A stretch of 64,000 nucleotides of DNA from assembly GCF_012911935.1 (NCBI RefSeq), contig NZ_JAAXLA010000014.1, positions 45,917-109,916 on the forward strand, read 5' to 3'. The notes under the pieces are model-generated. The model saw nothing but the letters and a program-made list of their open reading frames with translations, did no database searches and had not been told where the DNA came from. The translations under genes were made by a program, and so were the position numbers. Below are positions 46,931 to 56,392 of this stretch, piece after piece (positions within the stretch are counted from its first letter, which is position 1; every line of letters begins with the position of its first letter). The stretch is from Pseudonocardia acidicola (GTDB lineage Bacteria > Actinomycetota > Actinomycetes > Mycobacteriales > Pseudonocardiaceae).

Positions 46931-47107
46931 TCAGCGGGGCAGCGCGCCCAGCGCGACAGTGGTGCCGGCGTCGTCCCAGCCCCGGTTCGCGGCCTCCGGT
47001 TGCGGCGCGGCGCTCTGTCCCCCGGCCGCCGGCGCCGCTGCCGGCGGCACCGCCGTGAGCAACGCCCCGATCAGGACGGCGGCCGGCATCAGACGGGTGT
47101 GGTTCAT
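46931..47107 (-). CDS. Small secreted protein
   Basis: 58 residues from ATG 47107 with GAGGAG at good spacing. Signal peptide (MNHTRLMPAAVLIGALLTAV, cleavage near APA-A), leaving a ~33-residue mature chain rich in Ala, Gly and Pro with NRGWDD. No cysteines. Unrecognised; convergent with the dehydrogenase-like gene. Confidence 0.55.
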   Translation of the reverse strand: MNHTRLMPAAVLIGALLTAVPPAAAPAAGGQSAAPQPEAANRGWDDAGTTVALGALPR

Positions 47108-47297
47108 GACGGACTCCTCACGTGTCGTGACCAGGATGGTGACCAACCCCAGGTTGCCCAGAGTGGCCGCGAAGGGTTCTCGGAGTCGCGTGTGGCACTC
47201 GGAAGTCACCCGAAGGTGTCGTCGCCGGTGTCGTCATCCGCCGAGCGTGTCGGCCAGGTCCCGCGCCGTCACACGGTCCGGGCGCGACCGGACCGGG

Positions 47298-47993
47298 TCA
47301 CCCGGTCGGGCCGAAGCGTTCCACCCGGATCCCCTGCGCCGGCACCCCGAGGCCGATCAGCAGATCGGTCGCGGTGTCGCAGAACGCGGGGGAGCCGCAG
47401 ACGTAGGTGGTGTCCCCGGGGCGTCGCAGGGGGGCCAGGTCATCGGCGATGAGCCGGCCGGGCGCTCGGGTCGCCCCCGGCGGACTCTCCCGGGTGTAGA
47501 CGACCGTGGTCTGCGGGCCGGGCAGTTCGTCGGCGTAGTACAGGTCGGCGGGCCGGCGCGCGGAGACGACGAGCCGGACCAGATCGGCGCGGTCCTCCAG
47601 ACGGGCCTGGCGCAGCATCGCCATCAGCGGCACGACGCCGGAGCCGCCGCCCACGAGCAGCACCGGGGTGTCCCCGCCCCAGACGAACCAGCCCCCGATC
47701 GGCCCGCGCACCTCCAGTTCGTCGCCGGGCTCCACGACGTCGTGCACGAACTCCGAGACCTCCCCACCGGGCAGCCTCTCGATGGTCAGTTCGATCTCGC
47801 TGCCGCCGTCGGGCGGGCTCGCCACCGAGTACGACCGCGACGCCGTGTAGCCGTCGGGTGCGGTCAACCGCAGGATGTAGTGCTGGCCGGCGAGGTGGCC
47901 GGACGGGGCGTCGAGCCCCAGGCGCAGCGTCTTCGCGTTCGGGGTCTCGTCGCGGACGTCGAGGACCCGCGCGGTCCGCCATCCGGTGCGCAT
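47298..47993 (-). CDS. FAD/NAD-binding ferredoxin-reductase-like protein
   Basis: 231 residues. FAD-binding beta barrel with RSYSVASPPDG (flavin motif RxYS), then EFVHDVVEPGDELEVRGPIG, and a nucleotide-binding domain with LLVGGGSGVVPLMAMLRQ and VCGSPAFCD. No 2Fe-2S domain. Starts 2 bp after the molybdopterin enzyme gene, so it most probably supplies electrons to (or accepts them from) that enzyme. Confidence 0.9.
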   Translation of the reverse strand: MRTGWRTARVLDVRDETPNAKTLRLGLDAPSGHLAGQHYILRLTAPDGYTASRSYSVASPPDGGSEIELTIERLPGGEVSEFVHDVVEPGDELEVRGPIGGWFVWGGDTPVLLVGGGSGVVPLMAMLRQARLEDRADLVRLVVSARRPADLYYADELPGPQTTVVYTRESPPGATRAPGRLIADDLAPLRRPGDTTYVCGSPAFCDTATDLLIGLGVPAQGIRVERFGPTG

Positions 47994-47995
47994 CG

Positions 47996-48607
47996 TCAGT
48001 CGCCCTGGTAGCGCTGTTCGAGCCACGGGTCGCCGCGGTCGTGGTAGCCGTTGCGCTCCCAGAACCCCGGCTCGTCGTGGTCGAGAACGCGCAACCCGGA
48101 GACCCACTTCGCGCTCTTCCAGAAGTACAGATGCGGCACCAGCAGCCGGGCGGGCCCGCCGTGCTCGGTGCTCAGCGGCCGGCCGTCGGCGTTCCAGACG
48201 ACCCACGCCTTGCCTGCGGTGACGTCGGTGAGCGGCAGGTTGGTCGTGTAGCCGGTGTGGGACACGGCGAGCACGTGGGTTGCGCTCGGCAGCGGGCCGG
48301 CGGCGTCCAGCAGGGTGTCCACGGAGACGCCGTCGAAGGTCATCCCGAGCCGGGACCACGTCGTCACACAGTGGATGTCGCCGCTGTAGCGCGACGGCGG
48401 CAGCGCGCGGATCTCGTTCCAGGTCCAGCTGACCTCGCGTTCGACCAGGCCCTCGATGGTGAACGACCAGGCCGGCAGGTGCAGCCGCGGGGTCGGTTCG
48501 GCGTTGAGCACCGGCCACTCGGTCCCCGCGTCGTACTGGCCCGGGGGCAGCCGGGGGTCGCGTGCGGCTTTGCCGCGTCCGAGGAAGCCTCGGGTGATGC
48601 CGGCCAT
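47996..48607 (-). CDS. Sulfite-oxidase-family molybdopterin enzyme
   Basis: 203 residues: a single oxidoreductase molybdopterin-binding domain. The molybdenum-ligating Cys80 sits in DIHCVTTWSRLGMTFDG; HTGYTTNLPL, EHGGPARLLVPHLYFWKSAKWV and DEPGFWERNGYHDRGDPW are further signatures. It lacks a Tat signal and dimerisation domain, so it is probably cytoplasmic. The adjacent flavoreductase forms its likely redox partner. Substrate unknown (sulfite, sulfoxide or N-oxide are typical). Confidence 0.9.
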   Translation of the reverse strand: MAGITRGFLGRGKAARDPRLPPGQYDAGTEWPVLNAEPTPRLHLPAWSFTIEGLVEREVSWTWNEIRALPPSRYSGDIHCVTTWSRLGMTFDGVSVDTLLDAAGPLPSATHVLAVSHTGYTTNLPLTDVTAGKAWVVWNADGRPLSTEHGGPARLLVPHLYFWKSAKWVSGLRVLDHDEPGFWERNGYHDRGDPWLEQRYQGD

Positions 48608-48663
48608 CGCGCCTCGCTTCCGGTCGGGTGCGTGTAGCTGTGCAAGCGCGACCCGGCCGCGGT

Positions 48664-49227
48664 TCATTCCGCGCGGCGGGTGCGGCGCAACCGGGCCAGG
48701 TCGTCCGCGGCGAGCGCGGTCCAGAACCGCAGCGCCGCGTACTCCATCTCCAGGCCGAGCTCCAGGGTGAGCATGCGCGGGCGGGCCTCGGGGGCGTCGC
48801 CGAAGCGTTCCTGCATCCCCTCGTAGACCGCGATCCGTTCCTCGTGCTGCTTGATCTGCTCGTGGGCCAGGCTGAGCACGTTGTTCGCGTCGCCGACCTC
48901 GTTGAAGAACAGCTTGAGCTCGGCGATGTCGCGCATCTCGAAGTGCTCGGGGGTTGGCGCGGCGAGCCATGCGCGCAGGGCCGTGCGCCCGGCGTCGGTC
49001 AGCGAGTACGTCTTGCGCCGCCGTCCGGTGTCCTCCACGGACAGCTCGAGCAACCCCAGGTCGGTGAGCCGGTCGGGCTCGGAGTAGAGCTGGGCGTGCG
49101 GGAAGTGCCAGAAGTAGCCGACGGAGTGTCCGACGGCGCGCTTGAGGTCGTACGGTGTCGACGGCCCGCGCAGCGCGATCATGCCCAGCACGACGTAGGA
49201 CGTCGTGGACAGGCGGATCGGGGTCAC
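48664..49227 (-). CDS. PadR family transcriptional regulator
   Basis: 187 residues. N-terminal winged HTH: STTSYVVLGMIALRGPSTPY then DLKRAVGHSVGYFWHFPHAQ, LYSEPDRLTDLGLLE and RRRKTYSLTDAGR. The C-terminal dimerisation domain is helical (LFFNEVGDANNVLSLAHEQI). First gene before the molybdoenzyme/flavoreductase pair on the same strand (56 bp gap) and probably their regulator. Confidence 0.9.
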   Translation of the reverse strand: MTPIRLSTTSYVVLGMIALRGPSTPYDLKRAVGHSVGYFWHFPHAQLYSEPDRLTDLGLLELSVEDTGRRRKTYSLTDAGRTALRAWLAAPTPEHFEMRDIAELKLFFNEVGDANNVLSLAHEQIKQHEERIAVYEGMQERFGDAPEARPRMLTLELGLEMEYAALRFWTALAADDLARLRRTRRAE

Positions 49228-49244
49228 AGCGCCGATAGTATCCG

Positions 49245-49275
49245 GGCCGGACCGTCCGAGAAAGACGGTCCGGCC
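49245..49275 (-). terminator. Hairpin after fdhA
   Basis: Perfect 12-bp stem (ggccggaccgtc/gacggtccggcc) with a 7-nt A-rich loop, about 30 bp past the dehydrogenase stop and before the PadR gene. Confidence 0.7.
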
Positions 49276-49303
49276 GGATGTCCGGTCGATCGACGCCGAC
49301 CGA

Positions 49304-50518
49304 TCAGGCGGCGACCATGCCGTGCGGGTCGATGACGAACTTGCGGGCGGCTCCCCGGTCGAAGTCCTGGTAGCCCCGCGGCGCCTCGTCCAGCGAGATC
49401 TTCGTGGCGTTCACGGCCTTCGCGATCTGCGCCTGTCCGCCCAGGATCGCGTTCATCAGCTGCCGGTTGTAGCGCTTCACCGGGCACTGACCGGTGGTGA
49501 AGCTGTGCGACTTGGCCCAGCCCAGCCCGATCCGGATGCCCAGCTGGCCGATCTTGGCGTTCTCGTCGACCCCGCCCGGGTCCCCGGTGACGTAGAGCCC
49601 CGGGATCCCCAGCGACGCGCCGACCCGGGTCACCGACATGATGTCGTTGAGCACGGTCGCGGGCTGTTCCTGCGCGTCCTGCCCGTGTCCGCGGGCCTCG
49701 AAGCCGACCGCGTCGACCGCGGCGTCGACGACGGGCTCGCCGAGCACCTGGTCGATGAGCTCGCCCAACTCCGCGTCCTGACGCAGGTCGATCGGTTCGC
49801 AGCCGAAGCTGCGGGCCTGCTCGAGCCGCTCCGGGATCATGTCCCCGACCAGCACCGCCGAGGCGCCCAGCAGCTGCGCGGAGTGCGCGGCGGCCAGCCC
49901 CACCGGGCCGGCCCCGGCGACGTAGACCGTCGAACCGGTGCGGACGCCGGCGGTGTAGGCGCCGTGGTAACCGGTCGGGAAGATGTCCGAGAGCATCGTC
50001 AGGTCGAGGATCTTCTCCATCGCCTGGTCGCGGTCGGGGAACCTCAGCAGGTTGAAGTCCGCGAACGGGACCATCACGAACTCGGCCTGGCCGCCGACCC
50101 AGCCGCCCATGTCGACGTAGCCGTAGGCCGCGCCGGGCCGTGCCGGGTTGACGTTGAGACACACGCCGGTCTTGCCCTCGTTGCACATCCGGCAGCGGCC
50201 GCAGGCGATGTTGAACGGCACCGAGCAGATGTCGCCGCGCTTGACGAACAGCACGTCGTCACCGACCTCGACCACCTCGCCGGTGATCTCGTGACCGAGC
50301 GTCTGGCCCACCGGGGCGGTGGTCCGGCCGCGCACCATGTGCTGGTCGCTGCCGCAGATGTTCGTGGTGACGATGCGCAGGATGGCCGCGTGCGGGGCCT
50401 CCTGTTTGAGGCTGAGCCCCTTGACCACGTCGGGCGGCAGTTCCAGGCGGGGATACTCGATCTCCTCCACCGCTACCTGGCCTGGCCCCTTGTAGACGAC
50501 GACCCTGTTGTCCGACAT
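49304..50518 (-). CDS. fdhA: Glutathione-independent formaldehyde dehydrogenase
   Basis: 404 residues, zinc-dependent alcohol dehydrogenase superfamily. Catalytic zinc site NICGSDQHMVRGR and LGHEITGEV; structural zinc cysteines CGRCRMCNEGKTGVC; NAD-binding VAGAGPVGLAAAHSAQLLGA. The insert AVGFEARGHGQ and the overall length match the formaldehyde dismutase/dehydrogenase branch (Pseudomonas putida FdhA). Oxidises formaldehyde to formate with tightly bound NAD. Could detoxify formaldehyde from C1 metabolism; not adjacent to the C1 cluster. Confidence 0.92.
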   Translation of the reverse strand: MSDNRVVVYKGPGQVAVEEIEYPRLELPPDVVKGLSLKQEAPHAAILRIVTTNICGSDQHMVRGRTTAPVGQTLGHEITGEVVEVGDDVLFVKRGDICSVPFNIACGRCRMCNEGKTGVCLNVNPARPGAAYGYVDMGGWVGGQAEFVMVPFADFNLLRFPDRDQAMEKILDLTMLSDIFPTGYHGAYTAGVRTGSTVYVAGAGPVGLAAAHSAQLLGASAVLVGDMIPERLEQARSFGCEPIDLRQDAELGELIDQVLGEPVVDAAVDAVGFEARGHGQDAQEQPATVLNDIMSVTRVGASLGIPGLYVTGDPGGVDENAKIGQLGIRIGLGWAKSHSFTTGQCPVKRYNRQLMNAILGGQAQIAKAVNATKISLDEAPRGYQDFDRGAARKFVIDPHGMVAA

Positions 50519-50649
50519 AGAGGTGTCCCTTCGTGTGTGCCGCCGGCGGGCGGACCGGGTCCCGGGACGGCGCCCGTTGCCCTGCCGGCGGGGCGCTCGC
50601 GCGGCGAGTCCGGCGAACAGGGTCGACGCTAGGGGCTGACGCCTGGACC

Positions 50650-50695
50650 GGCCAGGGCCGATCGTCGGTGATGTCGGATCCGGGAGGCCCTGGCC
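50650..50695 (-). terminator. Hairpin after aquaporin gene
   Basis: Arms 50650-50659 and 50686-50695 (ggccagggcc/ggccctggcc) with a 26-nt loop, 6 bp beyond the aquaporin stop. Confidence 0.5.
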
Positions 50696-50701
50696 CGACC
50701 G

Positions 50702-51421
50702 TCAGTCCGCCGCGGCCGGTGCGGGCTCCGACACCACCAGGTAGACCAGCGCCGCGAGCGCACCGCCGATGATCGGCCCGACGCAGTACAGCGGGAACTC
50801 CCGCCACGGCACCGTGCCGCCGAACAGCGTCGCCACCAGGTACGGGCCGAAGGCCCGGGCGGGGTTCAGCGCCGCGCCGGTCAGCGGGGCGACCACGATG
50901 ATCGCGCAGGCGACCGCGAGGCCGATCATCAGCCCGGCCCAACCGGCGGGTGCGCGGGCGTCCACGGCGAGCGCCATGACCGTGAGCACCAGCAGGAAGG
51001 TGGCCAGGACCTCGGCGAGCAGCCCCGACCAGATTCCCACGCCGTCGGCGAGGGTGGTGGCGCCGACGAGGCCGACATGCACCGAGCGCGGCCCGTACAT
51101 CCCGACGATCAGCAGCGCGCCGACCGTCGCGCCGACGAGCTGGGCGACCACGTAGGGCACCACGTCGGCCCAGCTGAACCGGCGGGCCACCGCGAGGGCG
51201 ATGGTGACCGCCGGGTTGATGTGCGCGCCGGACACCGTGCCGAAGGCGTAGACCGCGACGGCGATCGCGATGCCGAACGACAGGCCGACGAAACCGAGCC
51301 CGGCGAAGTCCATGCTCCCTGCGCCGACGGTCGCCGCGGCGACGGCGGACCCGGCCCCGAAGAGCACGAGCAGGGCGGTGCCGAGCAACTCGGCGACCAG
51401 GCGGCGGGGTAGTGCCCCCAC
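50702..51421 (-). CDS. Aquaporin/glycerol facilitator (MIP family)
   Basis: 239 residues with six helices and two NPA half-helix motifs: GAHINPAVTIALA and GAALNPARAFGP. Arg follows the second NPA as usual for the selectivity filter. Water or small neutral solute channel; it is not possible to separate water from glycerol preference here. Divergent to the acyl-CoA ligase gene across about 216 bp. Confidence 0.92.
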   Translation of the reverse strand: MGALPRRLVAELLGTALLVLFGAGSAVAAATVGAGSMDFAGLGFVGLSFGIAIAVAVYAFGTVSGAHINPAVTIALAVARRFSWADVVPYVVAQLVGATVGALLIVGMYGPRSVHVGLVGATTLADGVGIWSGLLAEVLATFLLVLTVMALAVDARAPAGWAGLMIGLAVACAIIVVAPLTGAALNPARAFGPYLVATLFGGTVPWREFPLYCVGPIIGGALAALVYLVVSEPAPAAAD

Positions 51422-51637
51422 GGCGTCTCACCTCCGCGGTCGTGTGAGCACGCGGCGCTCCCGGCGATCGGGCGCACGGCGTGCGACGGTCAGCGCGCAG
51501 GGGTGCCCGGGACCGGCGGAGTTAACCGCCGGGGTGAACGCGGGTGTGGCCGGGTCACTCCGGCTTGCCCCGGGACCATTCTGGCTGTACGGTCCGAACC
51601 AGATTATTGCCGTCTTCGTGATGTTGCTGGGGGTCCG

Positions 51638-53179
51638 ATGGATCTGGCCACCGCCCTGACCTGGGCCGCCGAGCGTTACCCCGACCGGACCGCGGTCCGT
51701 GGCACCGGGCGTCACCTCAGCTACCGGGAGTGGGACGCTCGCACCAACCGGCTCGCCCGTGCCATGGCGAGCACGGGCATCCGGCCCGGTGACCGGGTCG
51801 CGCTCTGCATGGCCGGCGGCGAGCCACTGGCCAGCCTGCACCTGGCCGCACAGAAGCTGGGGGCGGTCTCGGTGCCGCTGTCCACCCGCTTCGGCGCCGA
51901 GGAACTGGGCTACTGCCTCGACAACGCGGCCGCGAAGCTGCTGGTGACCGACTCGACCACCGCCGAGCGGGCCGCGCAGGCCACGGCCGGCCTGGGTTCA
52001 CTGGTGGTCCGCGGCGGCGGTGACCTCGACGCGCGGGCCGAGGGCGAGTCCGACGCGGCGATCCCGGACGTCCCCGCCGAGACCGACATCAGCGTGATGC
52101 TCTACACCTCCGGGACCACCGGGCGTCCCAAGGGTGTGCCGCGCACGCACCGCGCCGAGCACTCCGCCGCCGTCGCGCACGCGGTGCAGACCCAGCAGCG
52201 CAACGGCGAGGTCACCCTCGGTGTCATGCCCATGTTCCACACCATGGGCCTGCGCACGCTGCTGGCCAGCATCGTCGTCGGCGGGACCTGGGTCGCTCAG
52301 CCCGCGTTCGACGCCGACGAGTCGATGGGGCTGATCCTCGACCAGGGCGTGTCCTCGCTCTACCTGGTGCCGACGATCTACTGGTCGCTGCTGCGCACCG
52401 GACGCCTGGGCGAGGCCCGCACGCTCGACCGGCTCGCCTACGCCGGCGCCGCCATGACCCCGTCGCTGGCCGAGCAGCTCGTCGAGGCGGTGTCCCCGCG
52501 GGCGTTCGTCAACCACTTCGGCAGCACCGAGATCTACACCTTCACCATCGGCCCGGACGTCGCGGCGAAGCCCGGATCCGCCGGCCGGGCCGGCATCTTC
52601 TCCCGGGTGCGGCTGGTCGCCCCGCAGATCGGCGCCCCGCCGGACGCGATCGTCGCGCCGGGCGAGCAGGGCCAGGTCATCGTGTCGATGGACAGCCCGG
52701 AGGCGTTCGCCGGGTACTGGGAACGTCCGGACGCGAACGAGAAGTCGATTCGCGACGGCTGGTACTACACCGGTGACCTCGCCACGGCCGACGAGGACGG
52801 GGACCTGTGGGTCGCCGGCCGCGTCGACGACATGATCAACTCGGGTGGGGAGAACATCTACCCCGACGAGATCGAGGCCGCGCTGATCCGCTGCCCGGCG
52901 ATCGACGACGTGTGCGTGGTCGGGCTTCCCGACGAGCGCTGGGGCCACGCGGTCACCGCGTTCGTCGTTCCGGCGAAGGGCATCGACCCGCTGACGGCGG
53001 CCGAGCAGGCCGTCGCCTTCGCCCGCGACGGCTCCGGGCTGCCCTCGCTGAAGCGGCCCAAGCGGGTGATCGCCGTCGATTCCATCCCCCGCTCCGGGGT
53101 GGGCAAGACCTTGCGCCGCACGCTCGTGGCCGGGGAGTTCGACGCGCTGGCCGACAGTGCGAAGGCAGGTGAGGCATGA
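51638..53179 (+). CDS. Acyl/aryl-CoA ligase (AMP-forming)
   Basis: 513 residues from ATG 51638. ANL superfamily motifs: A3 LYTSGTTGRPKG (about 155-166), FGSTE, A7 GWYYTGDLA, A8 GRVDDMINSGGENIYPDEIE and A10 RSGVGKTLRR with the catalytic Lys. Activates a carboxylic acid, probably aromatic or alicyclic given the following hydroxylase and crotonase genes. First gene of the operon; overlaps the molybdenum hydroxylase large-subunit gene by 4 bp (ATGA). Confidence 0.9.
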   Translation: MDLATALTWAAERYPDRTAVRGTGRHLSYREWDARTNRLARAMASTGIRPGDRVALCMAGGEPLASLHLAAQKLGAVSVPLSTRFGAEELGYCLDNAAAKLLVTDSTTAERAAQATAGLGSLVVRGGGDLDARAEGESDAAIPDVPAETDISVMLYTSGTTGRPKGVPRTHRAEHSAAVAHAVQTQQRNGEVTLGVMPMFHTMGLRTLLASIVVGGTWVAQPAFDADESMGLILDQGVSSLYLVPTIYWSLLRTGRLGEARTLDRLAYAGAAMTPSLAEQLVEAVSPRAFVNHFGSTEIYTFTIGPDVAAKPGSAGRAGIFSRVRLVAPQIGAPPDAIVAPGEQGQVIVSMDSPEAFAGYWERPDANEKSIRDGWYYTGDLATADEDGDLWVAGRVDDMINSGGENIYPDEIEAALIRCPAIDDVCVVGLPDERWGHAVTAFVVPAKGIDPLTAAEQAVAFARDGSGLPSLKRPKRVIAVDSIPRSGVGKTLRRTLVAGEFDALADSAKAGEA

Positions 53180-55596
53180 GCGGGAAGTGGACCCCGAGCC
53201 GGATCGAGGACGGCCCGCTGGTCACCGGCCGCGGCCGGTTCCTCGACGACATGGACCCGCTGCCGGGCACCCTCGTCGCCGCGGTCGTGCGCTCCACACA
53301 GCCGCACGCCCGGATCAAGGGCGTGGACCTGTCCCGGGCCCGCGCGTTCCCCGGGGTGGCCGCGGTGATCGGACCGGACGAGGTGCTGGCCGCACTCAAG
53401 CCGTTCCCGCTGTCCACCGGCGCCAAGATGGAGTACTACCCGACGGGCACCGACAAGGTGCGCTTCGTCGGTGAGCCGGTCGCGGTGGTCGTGGCCACCG
53501 ACCGGTACACGGCCGAGGACGCCGCCGAGCTCGTGGCGATCGACTACGAGCCGCTCGACGCCGTCGTCGGTGCCCGGGCGGCGCTGGCCCCCGACGCGCC
53601 CCGGCTGCACGACAAGGCCGACTCCAACGTCGCCACCGACCGCACGTTCTGCTTCGGCGAGGTCGACAAGGCCTTCGCCGAGGCGGTCCACGTGGTGGAG
53701 GGCGAGTACGACTTCCCGCGCTACTCCTCGGTGCCGATGGAGTGCTACAGCGTCATCGCCGACTGGCGCGAGGGCGCCGACGGTCCGTCGGTGGAGACCT
53801 GGGCCAACTTCCACGGCCCGTTCACGATGGTTCCGGTGATGGCCGGTGCGCTCGGCATCCCCACCTCGAAGGTGCGGCTGCACGTGCCCGCCGACATCGG
53901 CGGCAGCTTCGGCATCAAGGCCGGGATCTACCCCTACGTGGTGTTGATGGCGCTGGCCAGCAAGCACTCCGGGACGCCGGTGCGCTGGACCGAGGACCGC
54001 ATCGAGCACCTGCTGGCGAGCTCCACGGGCGCGGACCGGGTCATGACGTTCGCCGCGGCGGTCGACGCCGACGGGATCATCACGGCGCTCAAGGCCGACC
54101 TGGTCGACAACGTCGGCGCCTACATGCGCCCGCCCGAGCCGTCGACGCTGTACCGCTGCTACGGCAACCTCACCGGCCCGTACAAGATCGGCGCCGTCGA
54201 GATCCGCGCCCGCGCCGTCGTCACCAACGAGATGCCGACCGGCCTCAACCGCGGATTCGGCGGCCAGCAGCTCTACTTCGGCCTCGAGCGGCTGATGGAC
54301 GCCGTCGCCGCGGCCACCGGCCGGGACGTGGTCGAGGTCCGGCGCAAGAACCTGATCACCACGTTCCCGTACGAGACCCCGACCGGCGGTGTCTACGACT
54401 CCGGCGACTACCAGGCCGCGGTCGACCTCGCGGTCAAGAACGCCGACCTCGACGAGCTGCGCCGCCGCCAGGAGGCCGCCCGCGCCGAGGGCGCCTACTA
54501 CGGCATCGGCGTCGGGCTCGTCGTCGACCCGTCCGGCACCAACATCGGCTACGTGGGCCTGGCGACCCCGTCCGAGCAGCGCAAGCCCGGCCGCGACAAG
54601 TCCGGTTCCACCGAGCACGTCCGCATCTCGGTGGACATGCAGGGCCTGGTCACGGTGATGCTGGGCAGCGTCCCCCAGGGCCAGGGCCACGCCACGGTGG
54701 CCCGGCAGATCGCCGCGGACCGCCTCGGTCTGCCGGTCGAGGCGGTCCGTGTCGTCATCGACATGGACACCGCGACGACGCCGTGGACGGTCACCTCCGG
54801 CAGCTACTCCTCACGCTTCGCCCCGCTGGTGACCAGTGCGGTCGTGCAGGCAGCCGACCGGATCGCGCACACCGTGCGCGCCGCCGCCTCGGTGATGCTG
54901 GACCTGCCGCCCGAGGAGCTCGAGCTCGCCGACGGCACCGTCCGGCACCGCGACGACCCGTCGCGCGCCGTGCAGTTCCGGCACGCGGCCGGCGTCGTGC
55001 ACTGGGACCCGGGCGTGCTGCCCGAGGGCACCTCGGCCCGGCTGTACGAGGAGGCCGCGTTCACCCCGCGCGAGGTCAGGGCGGCCACCAAGGACGACCG
55101 GATCAACTCCTCGCTGTGCTACGGCTTCGTCGCCGAGCTGGTCGCGGTCAAGATCGACCCGGACACCCTGGAGATCTCGATCGACCGGGTCTCCTCGGTG
55201 CACGACGCCGGCACCGTGCTCAACCAGCAGCTGCTCGACGGGCAGGTCTACGGTGCCCTCGCGCACGCCCTGGGCGGCGCGATGTACGAGGAGTTCACCT
55301 ACGCCGAGTCGGGCCAGCCGACCTCCGGCACGTTCCTGGACTACCTGTGCCCGACGAGTGCGGAGACCGGCTACGAGCTGCGTTCCGACCACGTCGTCTC
55401 GCCGTCGCCACTCACCCCGCTCGGGGCGAAGGGCTCCGGCGAGGGTTCCTCGATGAGCTTCCCGGTCGCGCTGGCCAACGCCGTCGCGGACGCGCTGCGC
55501 CCGTCCGGGGTGGAGATCACGAAGCTCCCCCTGCACGGCGAGGTTCTGCACCAATTGCTTTCCTCCGAGAAGAACACTGAGAAGGAGTTGTCCTGA
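53176..55596 (+). CDS. Molybdenum hydroxylase large (molybdopterin) subunit, xanthine dehydrogenase family
   Basis: 806 residues. LEDG-like start (SRIEDGPLVTGRGRFLDDM), VRSTQPHARI, the active-site loop region GLNRGFGGQQLYFGLERLMD, cofactor-binding PQGQGHATVARQIAADRLGL and the catalytic Glu in LGAKGSGEGSS. The loop is not the AYxCSFR of true CO dehydrogenase, so this is a hydroxylase or reductase of another substrate. With the CoA ligase and crotonase genes it resembles 4-hydroxybenzoyl-CoA reductase-type or CoA-thioester-hydroxylating enzymes; substrate unresolved. Confidence 0.92.
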   Translation: MSGKWTPSRIEDGPLVTGRGRFLDDMDPLPGTLVAAVVRSTQPHARIKGVDLSRARAFPGVAAVIGPDEVLAALKPFPLSTGAKMEYYPTGTDKVRFVGEPVAVVVATDRYTAEDAAELVAIDYEPLDAVVGARAALAPDAPRLHDKADSNVATDRTFCFGEVDKAFAEAVHVVEGEYDFPRYSSVPMECYSVIADWREGADGPSVETWANFHGPFTMVPVMAGALGIPTSKVRLHVPADIGGSFGIKAGIYPYVVLMALASKHSGTPVRWTEDRIEHLLASSTGADRVMTFAAAVDADGIITALKADLVDNVGAYMRPPEPSTLYRCYGNLTGPYKIGAVEIRARAVVTNEMPTGLNRGFGGQQLYFGLERLMDAVAAATGRDVVEVRRKNLITTFPYETPTGGVYDSGDYQAAVDLAVKNADLDELRRRQEAARAEGAYYGIGVGLVVDPSGTNIGYVGLATPSEQRKPGRDKSGSTEHVRISVDMQGLVTVMLGSVPQGQGHATVARQIAADRLGLPVEAVRVVIDMDTATTPWTVTSGSYSSRFAPLVTSAVVQAADRIAHTVRAAASVMLDLPPEELELADGTVRHRDDPSRAVQFRHAAGVVHWDPGVLPEGTSARLYEEAAFTPREVRAATKDDRINSSLCYGFVAELVAVKIDPDTLEISIDRVSSVHDAGTVLNQQLLDGQVYGALAHALGGAMYEEFTYAESGQPTSGTFLDYLCPTSAETGYELRSDHVVSPSPLTPLGAKGSGEGSSMSFPVALANAVADALRPSGVEITKLPLHGEVLHQLLSSEKNTEKELS

Positions 55597-55597
55597 C

Positions 55598-56377
55598 ATG
55601 GCGCTGACCGGCGGCGACGTCATTCTGGAGCGCGGGCACGACGGGAAGGTCGCGTACCTGACCCTGTCCCACGGCAGGTTCACGGTCGTCACCTGGGAGA
55701 TGCGGCAGCTCGTCGCGGACCGTTTCGCGGAGATCGACGCCGACTCCGACATCCGGGTCGTCGTCGTCCGCAGCGACGGCGAGCACTTCACCTCCGGCGG
55801 CGACATCGCCGGGTTCATGGAGGTCGACCCGATCGACTTCACCGACCTCGGGCACAACGTCACCGCGCCGGCGCGCAGCGCCAAGCCGGTGATCGCCGCG
55901 ATCGACGGCTACTGCTTCGGTGTCGGGCTGGAGATGGTGCTGTCCTGCGACATCCGGCTGGCCACCCCGCGCAGCGAGTTCGCGCTGCCGGAGATGAACC
56001 TCGGCATGATCCCCGGCTCCGGTGGCACCCAGCGGCTGTCGCGGCTGATCGGGCTGTCCCGGGCGAAGTTCCACATCATGACCGCCACCCGGATCAAGGC
56101 GCAGCAGGCGCTGGACTGGGGCCTGGTCGCCGGGCTGTACGACGACCGCGACGCGCTCTACGCGGCGACCGAGGAGCTGGCCGTGAAGATGACCCGCTTC
56201 TCCCCGGCGGCGCAGCGCACGGCCAAGGAGGTGCTCGACAAGGGCATCGACGGCCCGCTCTACACCGGCATCGACCTGGAGCGCAAGGCCTACGCCATGC
56301 TGCGCTCGACGCACGACTTCGCCGAGGGCGTCAAGGCGTTCGGCGAGAAGCGCAAGCCCGAGTTCACGGGACGCTGA
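55598..56377 (+). CDS. Enoyl-CoA hydratase/isomerase family protein
   Basis: 259 residues, GAAGGAG upstream. Crotonase fold: FTSGGDIAGFM (oxyanion hole), IDGYCFGVGLEMVLSCDIRL, and ALPEMNLGMIPGSGGTQRLS with the catalytic Glu region. Embedded between the large and FAD subunits of the molybdenum hydroxylase, so it acts on the same CoA thioester, by hydration or ring hydrolysis. Starts 1 bp after the preceding stop. Confidence 0.9.
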   Translation: MALTGGDVILERGHDGKVAYLTLSHGRFTVVTWEMRQLVADRFAEIDADSDIRVVVVRSDGEHFTSGGDIAGFMEVDPIDFTDLGHNVTAPARSAKPVIAAIDGYCFGVGLEMVLSCDIRLATPRSEFALPEMNLGMIPGSGGTQRLSRLIGLSRAKFHIMTATRIKAQQALDWGLVAGLYDDRDALYAATEELAVKMTRFSPAAQRTAKEVLDKGIDGPLYTGIDLERKAYAMLRSTHDFAEGVKAFGEKRKPEFTGR

Positions 56378-56392
56378 GATGAAGGCTCGACC

